A DNA stretch of 64,000 nt, from positions 27,287-91,286 of IMG/VR virus record IMGVR_UViG_3300032246_001892, one strand, 5' to 3'. Position 1 is the stretch's first letter; the number at the start of each line of letters is the position of its first letter. The stretch comes from a virus. This document shows positions 51,079-59,435 of the stretch, piece after piece. The notes beneath the pieces were generated by a model that was not told the DNA's origin, did not search any database, and saw only the letters and a program-made list of their open reading frames with translations. A program made the translations under genes and the position numbers.

Positions 51079-52550
51079 AAAAAGGAAACCTTATAATGTG
51101 ACACATTACCCTCTATGTTTTCGTTTGTAGTAGTAACATAAGGAATTGAATTCAACCCATCTTTCTTATGATAATTTTTACCTAATTTACCCTCTGAGTA
51201 AGATCTGAATCTATCACCATTTTTAAGATGTAATTCATTTTCTACAGGGTCAGATAATCTATGTACATGAGGAATACTAAAAAACTTTCCGAAAGGATGT
51301 TTATAAGGGATAAGCTTTTCTTTCATACATCTTTCATATAGATCATCATCTTCTTTCCCCCATCCTACAAATTCATTACTATATCCATTAACCCTTTTAT
51401 AATGTTCTCTTGTAAAGAGAATAACGCCACCCATGATTTTATCTGGAATATTAATATAATTGAATTGGCTACAATGACTACTCATATGAGTAGGGTTCGT
51501 GGGATAACTATAATCTGCAATTTCTGGAATTAAATCTACATCATGAAAACATACATAATCTCCAGTACATTTCGTGAAACCAATATTATTTAATAATCCC
51601 TTATTAAAGGGATCCTTATTATCTTGTTCCATAATAATAATCTCAAAGTCTGATACTTGCTTAGAAACATAGTTTTGAAGAGAAGGAACTATGTTTTTAA
51701 GTGCGTTACCTCGATCTCTATAAGGAATTACTATAGATAGTTTCTTGCCTTCATTTACTAATTTCTTTCTACTATAATTGTTTTGCAATTTTATTAATTC
51801 TGATTGCAAATTTATTTCCCCTTTATCAGTTATGGAATTTGTAAAATGTCCCCATTTCTTAATAAAATACTGAGCTGACTTATCCCAATTATTTTGATAA
51901 TTCTCTTTATTGGTAATGGAGGAATTTTCATTACTCCCATTTATATCCGTCAAATATTTTTCACTATTTAACAAGTCTGGAAAATACCAGAAAGGAGGTG
52001 CTACTTTATTATTAATTAAATTATATGCAAAGTCTATATGCTCGAAAGCATTCGTATAATTCTCATCAAAATAACCTAATTTTTTAATGAGATTTGCATT
52101 TATATACATGAAAGCACCTTGAGGGTTGTGATAAAACCCAATCTGCACGCCATCTGGCTGTGTTAAAGAATACTTTAAATTTTTGCCATTATCTGCTATC
52201 TTCTCAAAACAAAGATGATGTATACCAGTTGATTGAGCTGCTTTTATATAATGTTGAAACACCTTTGGATCTTTGATGAGTATATCATCTTCTATAATAA
52301 AAATATGTTCATAACCCCTATCTACAAGATCTTTGATAAGGATGTTTTTACTTTTGGATACACCCAATTGCTTATTATTAGTTATAACATTATCACCATC
52401 GATCGAGTTTACATAACTATTATCACCATCATTAACAATGGTTAGAAATCCTATTTCATTCCTAGGAATATTTTTGAGTACCTGGGAATAATATTCTGGC
52501 CTGTTATAGGTTACCAACCCAACTCCTATTTCTGATGATGGTCTTTCCAT
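51075..52550 (-). CDS. Two-domain glycosyltransferase with GT7 (beta-1,4-galactosyltransferase-like) domain
   Basis: Residues 1-250 are a GT-A domain (VGLVTYNRPEYY, IFIIEDDILI at 83-92) similar to the protein at 52526. Residues 270-410 carry a strong GT7 signature in the right order: IVIPYRDR at 273-280, PFNKGLLNNIGF at 314-325, FHDVDLIP at 335-342, GGVILFTREHYKRVNGYSN at 374-392 and GWGKEDDD at 396-403. In animal beta4GalT enzymes these are the donor, metal (DVD) and acceptor motifs. The donor here may be UDP-Gal, UDP-GalNAc or another sugar. The start overlaps the next gene by 25 nt. Confidence 0.78.
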   Translation of the reverse strand: MERPSSEIGVGLVTYNRPEYYSQVLKNIPRNEIGFLTIVNDGDNSYVNSIDGDNVITNNKQLGVSKSKNILIKDLVDRGYEHIFIIEDDILIKDPKVFQHYIKAAQSTGIHHLCFEKIADNGKNLKYSLTQPDGVQIGFYHNPQGAFMYINANLIKKLGYFDENYTNAFEHIDFAYNLINNKVAPPFWYFPDLLNSEKYLTDINGSNENSSITNKENYQNNWDKSAQYFIKKWGHFTNSITDKGEINLQSELIKLQNNYSRKKLVNEGKKLSIVIPYRDRGNALKNIVPSLQNYVSKQVSDFEIIIMEQDNKDPFNKGLLNNIGFTKCTGDYVCFHDVDLIPEIADYSYPTNPTHMSSHCSQFNYINIPDKIMGGVILFTREHYKRVNGYSNEFVGWGKEDDDLYERCMKEKLIPYKHPFGKFFSIPHVHRLSDPVENELHLKNGDRFRSYSEGKLGKNYHKKDGLNSIPYVTTTNENIEGNVSHYKVSFL

Positions 52551-53371
52551 ATTTGTTTTAAATTTGATAATGTATCTTCTTCAGAATAATATTTTTCAGA
52601 AGGCCCTGCACCTGGTACTACTGAAAAATTATTTTTTTCTATGAAATATTCAAGCCCCTTTCTAAAGGTTTCCATAAAATCTGCTTCTGATCTTATTTTG
52701 CTATTTTTATGATCGGGTAATATATCTGAAATGTATTTGTTAGATCCATGAACATCAGCAAACCATCTGAAGGGTGGATGAAAACCATTTTTTATTATTT
52801 GATATGTATGATCAACATGCTCAAGGGCATTATAAAAATTTTCATCCATGATACCAACTGATGAAAGAGTATCTATATGATAATAGCTCAAGGCACCTAA
52901 AACATTCGGATAAAGGTCAATCATTACATTATCCTTATAATTGACTGTCTTTCTAATTGTAGGATTTCCATTACTATCCAAATTATGGTTGCCGTGTAAA
53001 GCATAATTGAAATGCTTGATACCAGATACTTGAGATGCATTAATATAAAAATCAAACACATCTTGATTCTTTATTTCTATGTCGTCCTCCATTAAAAATA
53101 TGTGTTCACATTCTGCATCTATCAAATAATCAAGTGCCATATTTTTAGCACATGCCACACCTTCTTTACCAGATGTTTTAATATAACCCACATTATCACC
53201 ACCCATTAATTGAGTGGCATCAGAATCTACTCCATCATCAACAACTACAAAAGATATGTTTTTATTATTTTTTACAGAATTATAACTCTTCTTAAAAAAA
53301 TCTTCTCTATCACAGGTGATAAGACCTACACCTATTTTACCTTTTACACTAGACAATGTTTTTTTTGGCAT
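52526..53371 (-). CDS. Glycosyltransferase, GT-A fold (paralogue of the 51075 N-terminal domain)
   Basis: The 281-residue protein has IGVGLITCDREDFFKK near 12, SFVVVDDG near 40, and HIFLMEDDIEIKNQDVFDFYI at about 90-110, close to the N-terminal domain of the neighbour at 51075 (HIFIIEDDILIKDPKVF). Further shared marks are NALEHVDHTYQIIKNGFHPPF and the SNKYISDI segment. Together they look like a local duplication, one copy of which is fused to a GT7 domain. Confidence 0.68.
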   Translation of the reverse strand: MPKKTLSSVKGKIGVGLITCDREDFFKKSYNSVKNNKNISFVVVDDGVDSDATQLMGGDNVGYIKTSGKEGVACAKNMALDYLIDAECEHIFLMEDDIEIKNQDVFDFYINASQVSGIKHFNYALHGNHNLDSNGNPTIRKTVNYKDNVMIDLYPNVLGALSYYHIDTLSSVGIMDENFYNALEHVDHTYQIIKNGFHPPFRWFADVHGSNKYISDILPDHKNSKIRSEADFMETFRKGLEYFIEKNNFSVVPGAGPSEKYYSEEDTLSNLKQIWKDHHQK

Positions 53372-54116
53372 AATTCTTTTGTATATTTTCCATACTCTTT
53401 AACAATTCATCCTGGGTAACACCTGCCGGATCATTTTGTCCTGGGAGATATTGATGAATATGCATAAAGAAACTATAAGATAACTGCACACTCCTATCCA
53501 AATCTGGTATGTCTTTATAACCTATCTTCTGAATAAGGGTATTTGATGTTGTTATTCCACCTTCAATTGTGGGGTGATAATGATTAGGAGGATATATACC
53601 CTTCTTTCTCATTTTTAAAATAAAATCTAACACATCTAAATTTTTAGTATTAGTAACTCGCTCATCAAAATAGCCGTTATTCTTCACTACTCCAGTGTAT
53701 AAGAACATAAAGGTATCATTTAATTCCGGGGTTAAATGAAGGGTAACATTATTTTCATCATCTTCTATGGGTACTGACTTGGATCCTGGGCCTAAAAGAA
53801 ACCAAGTTCCAAATGTTTCTGCCGTTTTAATAGTGTTATTAAAAATTTCTGGGTCTGTAATAGACACATTTGAATGTAATAAAAATAAAAATTTATAATC
53901 TTTGAATCTTAATTGGGATATTAACCAATTCCTTAGAGATGCAAACGGTACTTCTTTGTCGAATCTTTTAGTATTAGGAGTAACTTCTACTTTATTATTA
54001 GTATTTGACACTACAAATACATCGTCTTGTAGTTCTTTTGGTATAGAAGAATAACACTTCTGTATGTCTTCTGGGGAATATATGTCTAAAATGCCTATGC
54101 CTATTTTGTCTTTCAT
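53349..54116 (-). CDS. Divergent GT-A-like protein of the carbohydrate island
   Basis: The 255-residue protein keeps the outline of the two neighbouring GT-A proteins (IGIGILDIYSPEDIQKCY start, KFLFLLHSNVSITDPEIF near 75, a Gly-rich turn and a YPPNHYHPTIEG segment near 175) but the usual EDD reads HSN, so the metal motif is lost. It may be inactive, use another mechanism or have a structural role. It overlaps gp47 by 4 nt and the next gene by 23 nt. Confidence 0.5.
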   Translation of the reverse strand: MKDKIGIGILDIYSPEDIQKCYSSIPKELQDDVFVVSNTNNKVEVTPNTKRFDKEVPFASLRNWLISQLRFKDYKFLFLLHSNVSITDPEIFNNTIKTAETFGTWFLLGPGSKSVPIEDDENNVTLHLTPELNDTFMFLYTGVVKNNGYFDERVTNTKNLDVLDFILKMRKKGIYPPNHYHPTIEGGITTSNTLIQKIGYKDIPDLDRSVQLSYSFFMHIHQYLPGQNDPAGVTQDELLKSMENIQKNYAKKNIV

Positions 54117-55162
54117 GTTAATTTGGTGTAAAGTTGTGTTAGATAATTTATAATTTCTGCTTTGTGTTGCACCTCTAAGGTCTCAACGAAGTCTTCTATA
54201 CTTTTTTGAATGTCTACTGCACTATATTCATTCGTAGTATTCCCCTCTTCATAAGATTCACTTAATTTATAATCAACTCTGAAGAATTTCGGATTAAGAT
54301 TTTGTATTTTTGAAGATATTAATGATAGTTTTTCAGGAACAATACTCTTATCTATTACAAAACTCACCATATTATTAGGAACATTTTCTTTTAAGAAAGT
54401 AGAATCCTGTTCCCCGTTTAATAATTTTTCCAAATAAACTCTTATATGCTTTGGTGAAATAGTATTTTCAATAAATTCGATATCTTCCGACTCAATGTTT
54501 AATATATAGACACCTCTACTATCATCTACATCACCAAAATTTTGTTGATACGGGCTCCCTACATAAAGTATTTTGCCTTTATCATACTTTCTTAATTCTC
54601 TTTTATGGAAATGACCTGACAATACAAAAGGAGATTTATCTAAAAGAGACTCTGACTCGAATCCATGATCACATATCTTATAAGAGTTCATGTGAAAGGA
54701 TTTAATTTCAAAATGACCAAAGCATATATTGCTTTCTGGTATGTCTTTTACTTCGGTCCCCCAAGGAATTAAAGATACTTTCTTACCATTGGCATTTATT
54801 ATTAAAGGTTCTTTGTCAATAATAATAATATTATCCCATCCATCAAGCATGGTAATGGAATTTACATCTGATCTATCCTTATAATAACAATCATGGTTAC
54901 CAGTAGATATAAAAATACGGAAATCTTTTAAGATACTAAAAAATTCTTTAGCAATGGTTAAGGTATTAACTGATATTTCATTTCTATTATGAAATATATC
55001 ACCTGGTATGATGATGTCATTTATACCTCTTGCTGAATATACATCTTTAACCCATTCCGCAAAAGCTAAAACACTCTTATGCCATACAGAACTGTCTTGT
55101 CCTAGTCCTATATGTATATCAGAAAATACACCAACTTCCTTACTTTTTATATTATAAGTCAT
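54113..55162 (-). CDS. 47: Recombination nuclease subunit gp47 (Mre11/SbcD-like)
   Basis: Metallophosphoesterase partner of gp46. Motifs: VFSDIHIGLG at 12-21, IIPGDIFHNRNE near 51, STGNHDCYYK near 90, CFGHFEIK near 146 and LSGHFHKRE near 180, followed by VGSPYQQNFGD. The 349 residues compare with 339 in T4. It begins next to gp55 and ends at the edge of the carbohydrate island, which separates it from gp46. Confidence 0.9.
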   Translation of the reverse strand: MTYNIKSKEVGVFSDIHIGLGQDSSVWHKSVLAFAEWVKDVYSARGINDIIIPGDIFHNRNEISVNTLTIAKEFFSILKDFRIFISTGNHDCYYKDRSDVNSITMLDGWDNIIIIDKEPLIINANGKKVSLIPWGTEVKDIPESNICFGHFEIKSFHMNSYKICDHGFESESLLDKSPFVLSGHFHKRELRKYDKGKILYVGSPYQQNFGDVDDSRGVYILNIESEDIEFIENTISPKHIRVYLEKLLNGEQDSTFLKENVPNNMVSFVIDKSIVPEKLSLISSKIQNLNPKFFRVDYKLSESYEEGNTTNEYSAVDIQKSIEDFVETLEVQHKAEIINYLTQLYTKLT

Positions 55163-55872
55163 TATTCTCTACTATTGCGTTCTCTCATAATCTTCAATTG
55201 ATTATTACGAACTAGATTGTTATAGTTTTCTGACATCATCATTAATTCATTCTGATATTTTTCATGAGTATCTCTCATGTGTTTTTCTTTCTTGATTCTA
55301 TTTCTGAAAGCATTAAAAGCAATGCGAGTAAAATAGGAAAAGGGATTGGTTCCTTTTACTCTATCATACTTTTTAGTCATTAAAGCTTTAAACATTCTTA
55401 TGATACCATCACCCACCATTTCTTCTCTGTAGGTATAATTGATAAAATTGGGTGCATAACTAAGCTTATGAGAAATCTTACTAACCATCTGAGCCAAATC
55501 ATCAGACATGTGACCTGAATCATAATATTTTACAATTTCATCATCAAAGTGTTTAGGGTCAACGTAAAACTTTTCTTTATCGGCTGGTTTCTTACCTCTT
55601 TTCTTTTTTACAGGTTCTGTGGGTATTACCTCTTCTTCTACCACTACTACCTTTTTATCTTCGATGTCTTCAAGTCCTTCTAGATCTTCCTCTAATTCAT
55701 CAGACTCTAAATCTTCTTCTTCAGTTTCAGGGTAGTCTAAATCTTCTTCAAGATCATCATCATCATCTGGTTCTAGATCAATACCTAAATTCTCAGCTTC
55801 TTCTTCTGAGTATGTGATAAAATCATCATTGGATAATTTCTTGTTACGATAATTCTTTTTCCGTGTAGTCAT
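55162..55872 (-). CDS. 55: Late transcription sigma factor gp55 with acidic N-terminal extension
   Basis: Directs host RNA polymerase to late promoters together with the clamp. The C-terminal two thirds contain the sigma region 2-like core: EEMVGDGIIRMFKALMTKKYD near residue 148, then NPFSYFTRIAFNAFRNRIKKEK near 174. The first 90 residues are an extreme Asp/Glu-rich segment plus a KKKRGKK patch, absent from T4 gp55 (185 aa; here 236). The late elements NATAARTA in this window are its expected targets. It overlaps uvsW by 29 nt. Confidence 0.82.
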   Translation of the reverse strand: MTTRKKNYRNKKLSNDDFITYSEEEAENLGIDLEPDDDDDLEEDLDYPETEEEDLESDELEEDLEGLEDIEDKKVVVVEEEVIPTEPVKKKRGKKPADKEKFYVDPKHFDDEIVKYYDSGHMSDDLAQMVSKISHKLSYAPNFINYTYREEMVGDGIIRMFKALMTKKYDRVKGTNPFSYFTRIAFNAFRNRIKKEKHMRDTHEKYQNELMMMSENYNNLVRNNQLKIMRERNSRE

Positions 55873-57268
55873 ATTTTTCTAAATTGTAAAGTTTCTTACG
55901 TTCCGATAAGTGTATTTTACCATACTTTGTATTATCTGCAATGTCAAATATAGTAGCCATCTTTTTGGTAGGATGGAGACGTAAAGCTCTTCCTATCGAT
56001 TGCATTATTTTTATCTTAGCTTTTCCGGCTGAAGCAAAGACAATGTTATGGAGATTAGGTATATTGATACCAGTACTAAAAATTTTAGATACAGCTACTA
56101 TAATAACATCACTTCGATTCTCCATGAATGCTCTTATCTGTTCTCTTTCGATAATTTCTGTAGCCCCTCTTATAAAGTATATAGGCCTTTGTTCCCCACA
56201 GATGGATTTTAACTTGGATTCAATTTGAATCCCATGTTCAATTCTATCCACCATAATAAGGGTATTTCGATTTAGCTTATTTGCTAAATTAGATATTATC
56301 TGATTGCGCCTATCATGATGCATTAAAAATTCTAATTCTTGTTGATAAGCCAAAGCTGGGGTCTCACTGCTAACCTGTATGAAGGGTAATATATCATGTT
56401 TAATGTTTAAAATTATTACCTTAAAATTGGATACGAAATTTCGTTTCTTCAGATCATCTGTTTTTTGTTCATATGTAATGGGTCCTATCTTACCTATAAT
56501 ATTCCATTGATCTATTTCAGTGGAAGGCATTGTACCAGTAAATCCAAATTTAAAAGGTGTTTCTATAAAATTTAAAACTTTATTAAGCTGGTTTCCTTTT
56601 CTTAAACCGTGTACTTCATCCATTAACAATACATCTACTTCTGATAATTTTGAAAGATCGGTACTTTCACTTAATAATATTTGTGTACCCGCAACTATCA
56701 CAGTAGCATTTGGATCAGGTTTATTATTACCAGACCATTTAGTTACATTTGTTAATCCATAAGAAAGAAAATCATTAGCTGTCTGCTCTACAAGCTGTAA
56801 GGTTGGTACCGTTACTAGAACCAAAGCGTCTGGCTTGTTAAGGTTATGTCTAATACTTTCTATTAGAGTGGCACATATTAAGGTTTTACCACCTGCTGTA
56901 GGTATTAATGTTACACCTCTTCCTTGAGATAAGGCTGGCATTATAGCATTCTCTTGATAATCCCTCAATTGAAGATTAAGAGTTTTGATTACAGGTTCTT
57001 TAAAACCTGGATTGAATAATTTTTTAATTAAATCATCATATGTGTATTCAAAACGATTTAATTCTACATATTTTAATATGTCACCGAATAATCCTATATC
57101 GAATTTACCTGAAGGTGTTATACAATATAATCTAGGTTGTATATAAGGTACATTTCTTCTATATGCTGGATTAGCTGTAGAAAAATGTTCTCTAATTAAA
57201 GCAATATTCTTAAGATCCCCACCTATCTGAATTTGTTTATTTTTAGATGTTAGGGTAAAAGTGATCAT
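55844..57268 (-). CDS. uvsW: Recombination DNA-RNA helicase UvsW
   Basis: SF2 helicase that unwinds R-loops and branched DNA and switches origin replication to recombination-dependent replication. Walker A PTAGGKT is at 123-129, the DEVH box near 218, a FGFTGTMPS motif III near 240, and QSIGRALRLHP motif VI near 430. The 474 residues compare with 503 in T4. The order uvsY-uvsW is as in T4. Confidence 0.9.
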   Translation of the reverse strand: MITFTLTSKNKQIQIGGDLKNIALIREHFSTANPAYRRNVPYIQPRLYCITPSGKFDIGLFGDILKYVELNRFEYTYDDLIKKLFNPGFKEPVIKTLNLQLRDYQENAIMPALSQGRGVTLIPTAGGKTLICATLIESIRHNLNKPDALVLVTVPTLQLVEQTANDFLSYGLTNVTKWSGNNKPDPNATVIVAGTQILLSESTDLSKLSEVDVLLMDEVHGLRKGNQLNKVLNFIETPFKFGFTGTMPSTEIDQWNIIGKIGPITYEQKTDDLKKRNFVSNFKVIILNIKHDILPFIQVSSETPALAYQQELEFLMHHDRRNQIISNLANKLNRNTLIMVDRIEHGIQIESKLKSICGEQRPIYFIRGATEIIEREQIRAFMENRSDVIIVAVSKIFSTGINIPNLHNIVFASAGKAKIKIMQSIGRALRLHPTKKMATIFDIADNTKYGKIHLSERKKLYNLEKYDYTEKELS

Positions 57269-57663
57269 GTAGTTTCTAACTTATTGATCTCAATAATATT
57301 TTTAAGATCATAAGTCATACTCCTAAAAATAGTTTCCACCTTTTCGAGATATGTAATAACTAATTCTGTATTCTCTATTTCTTCTTCTATCTTTGCCATT
57401 GCTTCTGACTCTTCTATTTTTTTATCAAGAGAAGTCTTTGGGAGTCCTGGGGGCATACCCTGTGCTGTTAAGGTAGATACTACAGCAGCTCTTACCACTT
57501 TCTTTTTTCTCTTAAGGTTATTAAGATATCTTTTTTGTTCTATAAGACGGGCTACCCATTTATGTTTAATAGCGGGTAATTGTAATTGTTTTTCTAAAAG
57601 ATTAAGTTCATCAACCTTGGTGTCGGTTTCTAACTCTTTTTTGATTTCTTCTATTATAACCAT
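57265..57663 (-). CDS. uvsY: Recombination mediator UvsY
   Basis: Helps load UvsX on gp32-covered ssDNA. The 132-residue (T4 137) helical protein has the KHKWVARLIEQKRYLNNLKRKKKVVRAA segment region near residues 33-60 split in two basic helices, as in T4 UvsY (SKWLNKHSSIKKE and a basic helix). Position directly before uvsW, overlapping by 4 nt, supports the call. It begins a leftward operon, divergent from the small gene at 57686. Confidence 0.72.
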   Translation of the reverse strand: MVIIEEIKKELETDTKVDELNLLEKQLQLPAIKHKWVARLIEQKRYLNNLKRKKKVVRAAVVSTLTAQGMPPGLPKTSLDKKIEESEAMAKIEEEIENTELVITYLEKVETIFRSMTYDLKNIIEINKLETT

Positions 57664-57668
57664 AAATA
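57661..57668 (+). promoter_or_regulatory. Late-promoter-like CATAAATA
   Basis: Seven of eight matches to TATAAATA; the start site would be at about 57674, 12 nt before the ATG at 57686. It overlaps the start codon of the divergent uvsY. Confidence 0.4.
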
Positions 57669-57685
57669 TAACTAAATTATAATAT

Positions 57686-57940
57686 ATGTCAAGTAAATTT
57701 CAACGATTAATATCCCACATTATGGAGAATATGAATGCAGCTGGTACAGGAGGTGCTCTTGGTACCCCATCAACTCCTATCTATAATCCTGATAATCCAG
57801 TCAGTGGTGATACATACGCACCTAATAATGCTATGAATCTTTTTGGAGCTCCTCCTAAAAGGGGTAAGAAAGGTAAAAAAGGTAAAAAGAAACCTTTAGT
57901 TTTTAAAAGAAAATTTCCAGAAAAGATTTTTACTAGATAA
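57686..57940 (+). CDS. Small basic protein with GKK repeats
   Basis: The 84-residue protein has a short helical start, a Gly/Asn/Pro-rich centre with PVSGDTYAPNNAMN, and a basic tail KRGKKGKKGKKKP followed by KRKFP. Similar short proteins with a SGDTYAPGDAR-like centre occur in T4-like phages without a known role. The basic tail could bind DNA; a head-associated protein is one option. One base separates it from the next gene. Confidence 0.5.
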   Translation: MSSKFQRLISHIMENMNAAGTGGALGTPSTPIYNPDNPVSGDTYAPNNAMNLFGAPPKRGKKGKKGKKKPLVFKRKFPEKIFTR

Positions 57941-57941
57941 A

Positions 57942-58358
57942 ATGGATACAGGACATTGGATATTATCTGAAGGAGTTAGTATTAATGAAGATACTTTCGG
58001 TTTTATATATATTATAACTAATAATGTAACTGGGAAAAAGTATATTGGCAAGAAGCAATGCATTTCTCGTTTTAAACGTAAACCATTAAAGGGTAAAAAA
58101 AATAAAAGAATAGATTATAAAGAATCAGATTGGAAAACATATACCAGCTCATCTAATGAATTGAATGGTGATATTATCAAATATGGTAAAGACAAATTCA
58201 CTTTTGTAATATTAAGAGCCAGTGGATCTAAGTGGGAAAATGCTTATTATGAAATAAAAGAGCAGATAGAACACAATGTTTTATTGAGGGAAGATTATTA
58301 TAACGGGATAATAAATGTAAGGTTATGTAAAAAACCTAAATCTTTAATAGTTGATTAA
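57942..58358 (+). CDS. GIY-YIG-type nuclease domain protein
   Basis: The 138-residue protein contains GFIYIITNNVTGKKYIGKKQC at about 19-39, the GIY-YIG pair with standard spacing, followed by a Lys/Arg-rich loop, a KYGKDKFTFVIL strand and a catalytic-type Glu in the YYEIKEQIEH helix near residue 105. It lacks DNA-binding modules, so a conserved phage nuclease rather than a full homing enzyme is possible. The 3' end overlaps the convergent endonuclease gene by 23 nt. Confidence 0.68.
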   Translation: MDTGHWILSEGVSINEDTFGFIYIITNNVTGKKYIGKKQCISRFKRKPLKGKKNKRIDYKESDWKTYTSSSNELNGDIIKYGKDKFTFVILRASGSKWENAYYEIKEQIEHNVLLREDYYNGIINVRLCKKPKSLIVD

Positions 58359-59340
58359 AAGCATTTTTAATATCTTTAGTATATTTATTTTTATATGCCA
58401 AGCTATAACATTTATGTTTTTGAAAATCTGTATACGTAATACAATTTTGTAGTACAAAATTAATAAAAGTGTTTTTTGACATATATCTATAATCCCTTCT
58501 TTTAACAGGTTCTAAAAGATGTAAAATTTTATTACGTGTTAAATATTGCCATATTTTATTATATTTTTTTCTTATTTCCGAATAGTCTGTACAATTATTA
58601 ATAATATAATTGATGTCTTCTTCTCCGAATAAATTTTTACTCAAAGTTTCATCATCTAATATAATTTTATTCAAATCTTCTTCTTTAATATTAAGTTTAG
58701 TTATATTATTAATATTATTTAAATGATTTTTAAATTGTTTTTTAATATCTAAAATAGTGTCTTGTTGGTTTTTATAAAAATTTAAAGAAGGTTCTTGTAT
58801 GGTTATTAAATATATACCCAATTTTTCACATTCAACTTTCTTTGAAATATCTAATTCTTTGTTATTATAATGCCAATAATATCCATTATATTCACAAGCT
58901 ATTTTAAATGTATCAAAATATATATCCAATTCCTTTCTATTCTTAAGAATTTTTCTACAGTTATATAAACATTTTTCATGTAATATATTTTCTAATATTT
59001 CTTTACACATCATCTGGTGTGAGGAAAACTTTTGGGGTATAAATTTTTTTTTATATTTTTGTAAATTACAATTTAAATACCAATTAAAATGTGGATGTTT
59101 TTTTCTAAATTCATTTATAGATTTGCTATTATTAATAGCCTTGTCAAACTCTCTTTTAAAATTTTTTTGTGTATTTTCCTTTACTATTTTTAAACATTTG
59201 TCTTTTAAACCTCTTCTTTTTATGGTTTTAAATAAAGTACTTTTATAAAAATCTTTAGGAGATGAAAATTTATTACAAATATCTATTAATTGATCTTCTG
59301 TATATTTTGGTGTGGTATATTGATTATAATATTTGTTCAT
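58336..59340 (-). CDS. Vsr-like (PD-(D/E)XK) homing endonuclease candidate
   Basis: The 334-residue Lys/Asn-rich protein has the Vsr-type nuclease core near residues 155-205: RKELDIYFDTFKIACEYNGYYWH, then KKVECEKLGIYLITIQE. Helical DNA-binding repeats (FYKSTLFKTIKRRG; NKIWQYLTRNKILH) flank it. The ATG at 59340 is preferred to one 51 nt upstream because an AATAAGTA late-like element ends 5 nt before it. It stands alone on the minus strand among plus-strand genes; composition is very A/T-rich, consistent with a mobile gene. Confidence 0.68.
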   Translation of the reverse strand: MNKYYNQYTTPKYTEDQLIDICNKFSSPKDFYKSTLFKTIKRRGLKDKCLKIVKENTQKNFKREFDKAINNSKSINEFRKKHPHFNWYLNCNLQKYKKKFIPQKFSSHQMMCKEILENILHEKCLYNCRKILKNRKELDIYFDTFKIACEYNGYYWHYNNKELDISKKVECEKLGIYLITIQEPSLNFYKNQQDTILDIKKQFKNHLNNINNITKLNIKEEDLNKIILDDETLSKNLFGEEDINYIINNCTDYSEIRKKYNKIWQYLTRNKILHLLEPVKRRDYRYMSKNTFINFVLQNCITYTDFQKHKCYSLAYKNKYTKDIKNAFNQLLKI

Positions 59341-59345
59341 ATTAA

Positions 59346-59353
59346 TACTTATT
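59346..59353 (-). promoter_or_regulatory. Late-promoter-like AATAAGTA before the Vsr-like endonuclease
   Basis: The segment reads TAAGTATTAAT-ATG; the polymerase-splitting endonuclease has TAAATATTAAT-ATG, with the same 5-nt gap. The start site would fall on the start codon. Confidence 0.4.
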
Positions 59354-59435
59354 ATAATGATATCCCAAAAACCGTATTGGTACCCCACCAAAAGAAATCA
59401 AATCAAAATTCCTATTGGAGGTTAAGTAGTAGATA

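Noticed and set aside
59417-59421. GGAGG as a Shine-Dalgarno sequence for the gene at 59436
   Set aside because: It is 14 nt from the ATG, too far for normal use, and no other gene in the window has a clear SD.
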